The notes below the pieces were generated by a model that made no database searches, was not told the DNA's origin, and was given only the letters and a program-made list of their open reading frames with translations. From contig BBXU01001495.1 of the NCBI GenBank assembly GCA_001598975.1, forward strand, positions 1-20,782: 20,782 nt of DNA. The letters are read 5' to 3'. The stretch's first letter is position 1. Each line of letters opens with the position of its first letter. The stretch comes from Parachlorella kessleri (Eukaryota > Chlorophyta > Trebouxiophyceae > Chlorellales > Chlorellaceae). Below, piece after piece: positions 18,301-20,782 of this stretch. A program made the position numbers and the translations under genes.

Positions 18301-20629
18301 TGCAGGGTAAACCAAAACAACCTGCAGATAAAATAGCTGGGCCGTGCTACCAACAGGCGGCAGCAGTTAGGCAATCTGACAAGCAGAGAAGCAAGGATTG
18401 CCTGCCAGCTTCCCTTCCCACCTGCTCGTCATCAATCATGTTAACCTCGTGACCCCAAAATGAGTAGTCTGGAAATGGCAGGTCCGCCCGCTCTGCATGA
18501 CTGTTGTAGCTGAAGAGTGGCGGAGGTTGACGACTGAGCATGCTAGGCGCCGCCTCTGCCCCCACTGCCGCTTCTGCCTGAAGCCTTCGCATGGGTGTTT
18601 CCCCCACAATTTCGAACTTGCGGGGCACGCACGGCTCGTCCGCTGTGTTGATCACGCCCTCCACATCAGGTACCTGGCCTGCAGCAGAAAAGGAGGCACA
18701 TGGGCATATCATGTGTATCAGGCGGCTCCCTGCTTGTGCTGCTGCATGTAGGTAAAACCGACAGGTGTTTCACAGTTATCCTAGTGGCACAACTCGAATG
18801 TTGTGAGCCAGTAGGCTACTGCCATCGCATAGCATGCACAAGTATGACATGCACCGAGCACCGCCAAACAAGTCTCCATTCTTGGCAAATAAAAGACAAC
18901 ACGCAAGCACACCCAGGACAACTCAACTCTTAGGCACTAGGCTCAGCAACAGGGCCTGCAGAATCAAAACACAAGCCTGCCCCTCTGCAACCTGCTCTTG
19001 ATGGCGCACAAGTCACTCTTAGGCCTGCTGCCAGGGCTATCAAGACGACTACACTGGAGCTCACCTGGATAACTTCGGAGCACATCTATGATTGCCAGCA
19101 GGGCGTAGGGGATCCGCCCCTTGGCACTAAGCCACCCCCGCCCATACTCGGCAGGATAGTGGCCTTTGGCAGGCGGCTTGTTGAATTCCGCCCATAGGCT
19201 GCCATTCACAATCTGGAAGCGCAGCCAGTTGGGCGTCTCCTGCAAGATGGCAATGCTGCCCGCTAGAAATCACGATGCCACCTCAGCTGCCAGCAGTGCT
19301 CAAAATGAGATAGAATGAGGTTACGAAGGCGTACGAAGTGCCCTCATGCTAGCAATTGCAAGTGGTAGGCGTCAGGGTTGCAGGTAATGAACTGCATGTG
19401 ACTTGGACAGGGGTGTCACCAGGTCAGGTTGGGACGTTTGTGTTGCATGGGCCCAACTAAACCCCAAGATTCCAGCTGCCCCGTACTCCATGGAATCTGA
19501 GTGGAGAACCCACCTCTTCCTGGCACCCTTCCCAGCCGCACTTGTTACACTCGGAGACCCGCCACAGAGCAGTGCTAATCATCATCCTCGTGATCCCGGA
19601 GCGCTGCCAAAGCGACAAGTCCTGCCGGATCCAGCGTAGGTACTTAGAGCGTGCTTGGCTACTACTGTCTGCTCCAAGGGCTGTTTCCGATGCAGCTTCA
19701 GTGGAACGTGCTTGGCCCTTGCTTGCCATGTCAGATACTCGGCCCTGACTTTTCCCTCCTTTGCTGCTGCTGCTGCTGCTGTTGCTACGCCCTGAAGCCC
19801 CACCAGATGCTGCGTCCTTCTCCTCAGTACTGTCAGCAGCCCCGGGCAGGTCCAACGTGGCAGCTGCACCCTGTGCTGCAGAGGACTGCTGCTTGCCGCC
19901 AGTGGTGGCCGCTGCGCCGCCTGCTGCAAGGCTTTCAGAGGCCTCCGCTGCAGCCATGATGGCAGACGCTGCAGCTTCAACTGCAGCTTCCGGGTCATCG
20001 CCCACTTTGCCAGCTTCTTTGGTAGCAACCATTCCTAAAGAGGCGTTGCTGCCCCTGCCGCCACTGCTGCTGCTGCCACCGCTTTGAGCTGCCAAACTCG
20101 TTTCCCCAAGCAGCTCATCCTCCGCTCTCTCTGTTGTTGTACGAATGATCTTTTCTGCGTGGGAGGCCTTGGCGGACGCACCCAGGTCCACTACAGGCTC
20201 CACGGCCGGAAACTGCTGCCTGCGGCGGCCCTGCACCAGAGCTAACAAGGCGTGCATACTCTAGTGGAACTAATCCAGCACTTGTCGCCGTGCCTCGAGC
20301 GCTTCTGGGCCAAGCTCATATAGAACGTCCCAAAAAGTTCCTTCAAGGCGGTTGGCAACCCCTGTCACAGAGGTGGTCAAGTTTGTCCAGCAGACTTCTG
20401 AGCTCCAGCTTCCAATACCAACACCAACACCAGTTGTGATACCCCGCTTTTGCACACGCACCTGCGGTGGAGCCACGCGCACCGCCCACAGCAGCATTGG
20501 AACAGCTGCCAGTGCCAGAAAGGCAAGGAATACGTGCACCGCCCTTCCTTTCTGGGGAAGCTTCCAGCGTGGCAGGCGCCGGTGGACTTTGGGAGAATGG
20601 AACAGCCTGCTTCCATTCGCAGAGTACAT
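15387..20629 (-). CDS. GT90 family glycosyltransferase (CAP10/POGLUT-like), membrane-anchored
   Basis: Exons in transcript order: 20629-20282, 20230-19514, 19239-19065, 18678-18422, 18227-18073, 17801-17682, 17520-17430, 17228-17130, 16861-16157, 15793-15673, 15505-15387 (TGA). Phases agree throughout and give 968 residues. Residues 29-49 form one membrane segment (VFLAFLALAAVPMLLWAV) after a basic N-terminus, a type II ER/Golgi topology. A Ser/Ala/Gly-rich stalk follows, then the GT90 domain: NWLRFQIVNG, GQVPDVEGVINTAD, LPFPDYSFWG, PRMVWRGRTN, FRYQVYLQSNAWSTNFKQK, EFWTRALEPGRHYVAL, IADEGRKFLREHL and YLRDLLQEYGKLL. Family members transfer glucose or xylose to protein Ser or to glycans; the acceptor here is unknown. 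Exon 9 carries a roughly 200-residue Gln-rich insertion. The start is the first ATG in the TM-containing frame. Confidence 0.87.
16157..16861 (-). other. GT90 exon 9 with large Gln-rich insertion
   Basis: The 705-nt exon begins VHAMNAFLDQQQ and ends WESAMTPQEIADEGRK. Both ends fit the C-terminal helical part of GT90 enzymes, where normally only a few residues separate them. Between them lie about 200 residues rich in Gln, Arg, Ser and Gly. The acceptor atatgcag at 16862 keeps phase 0 with the preceding exon. An alternative acceptor (ttcttgcag|ACA) at 16280 is also in phase 0 and would remove most of the insertion, giving a 123-nt exon. The open frame across the whole segment favours the long form. 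Confidence 0.65.
20231..20281 (-). other. Very short (51-nt) proposed intron in the GT90 N-terminus
   Basis: The two N-terminal open segments are in the same frame, separated by two TAG codons. A 51-nt intron (donor CGACAA|gtgctg, acceptor ctctggtgcag) removes both stops and preserves frame. It is much shorter than the other introns here (160-390 bp). Family alignment cannot check it because the N-terminus is not conserved. Confidence 0.45.
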
Positions 20630-20782
20630 GATCGCCACTCAAAGAGAGCTAGTCAGCCTAGGTATCACATCAGATTATCTGCTTTAGCATTACAAGTATG
20701 TTTTGGTTTGTCTATAGGCCCCAGATCCACACAACACGGTCGGTTTCATGTGTTGACTCATCACTAACCACCCCCCCCCGCC

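Overview
The window looks like nuclear DNA of a green alga (Chlorophyta, most likely a chlorophyte of the Chlorella/Chlamydomonas/Scenedesmus kind). The genes are intron-dense, with many short GT-AG introns of about 110-530 bp and some GC-AG introns. Coding regions are rich in Ala, Gln and Gly low-complexity stretches encoded by CAG/CTG and GCN runs. There are poly-C tracts, a TGTAA-type polyadenylation signal, and no bacterial operon architecture. The closest protein resemblance I recognise is to the plant-type BRCA2 DNA-binding region. The exact genus cannot be told from the sequence.

Three multi-exon protein genes fill the window. Reading left to right: (1) bases 1-~290 are a degenerate, telomere-like 11-bp minisatellite. 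(2) From 10131 down to at least 411 on the minus strand lies a BRCA2 homologue. It has a long disordered N-terminus, four BRC (RAD51-binding) repeats, the helical domain, OB1 and the start of the Tower. The gene then runs into the minisatellite and the window edge, so OB2 and OB3 are not seen. (3) From 10389 to 14385 on the plus strand, head-to-head with BRCA2, is an 11-exon gene for an acidic 553-residue protein that I do not recognise. It has a repeated GMP-x-P-x-G-x-H motif at its C-terminus. (4) About 1 kb of convergent intergenic/3'UTR DNA follows, with a poly-C tract and a small perfect inverted repeat. (5) From 20629 down to 15387 on the minus strand is an 11-exon gene for a membrane-anchored GT90 (CAP10/POGLUT-like) glycosyltransferase. 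It carries a Gln-rich insertion of about 200 residues inside its C-terminal helices.

I built the exon models by hand. Every splice junction was required to keep reading phase, and where possible the joined protein was compared with remembered family consensus. Junctions in the conserved domains are strong. Those in low-complexity N-termini are weaker and are flagged.

Functionally, BRCA2 acts in homologous recombination by loading RAD51 on ssDNA. The divergent acidic protein shares a 257-bp putative bidirectional promoter with it and might be co-expressed, but nothing in its sequence proves a role in repair. The GT90 enzyme is an unrelated secretory-pathway protein.
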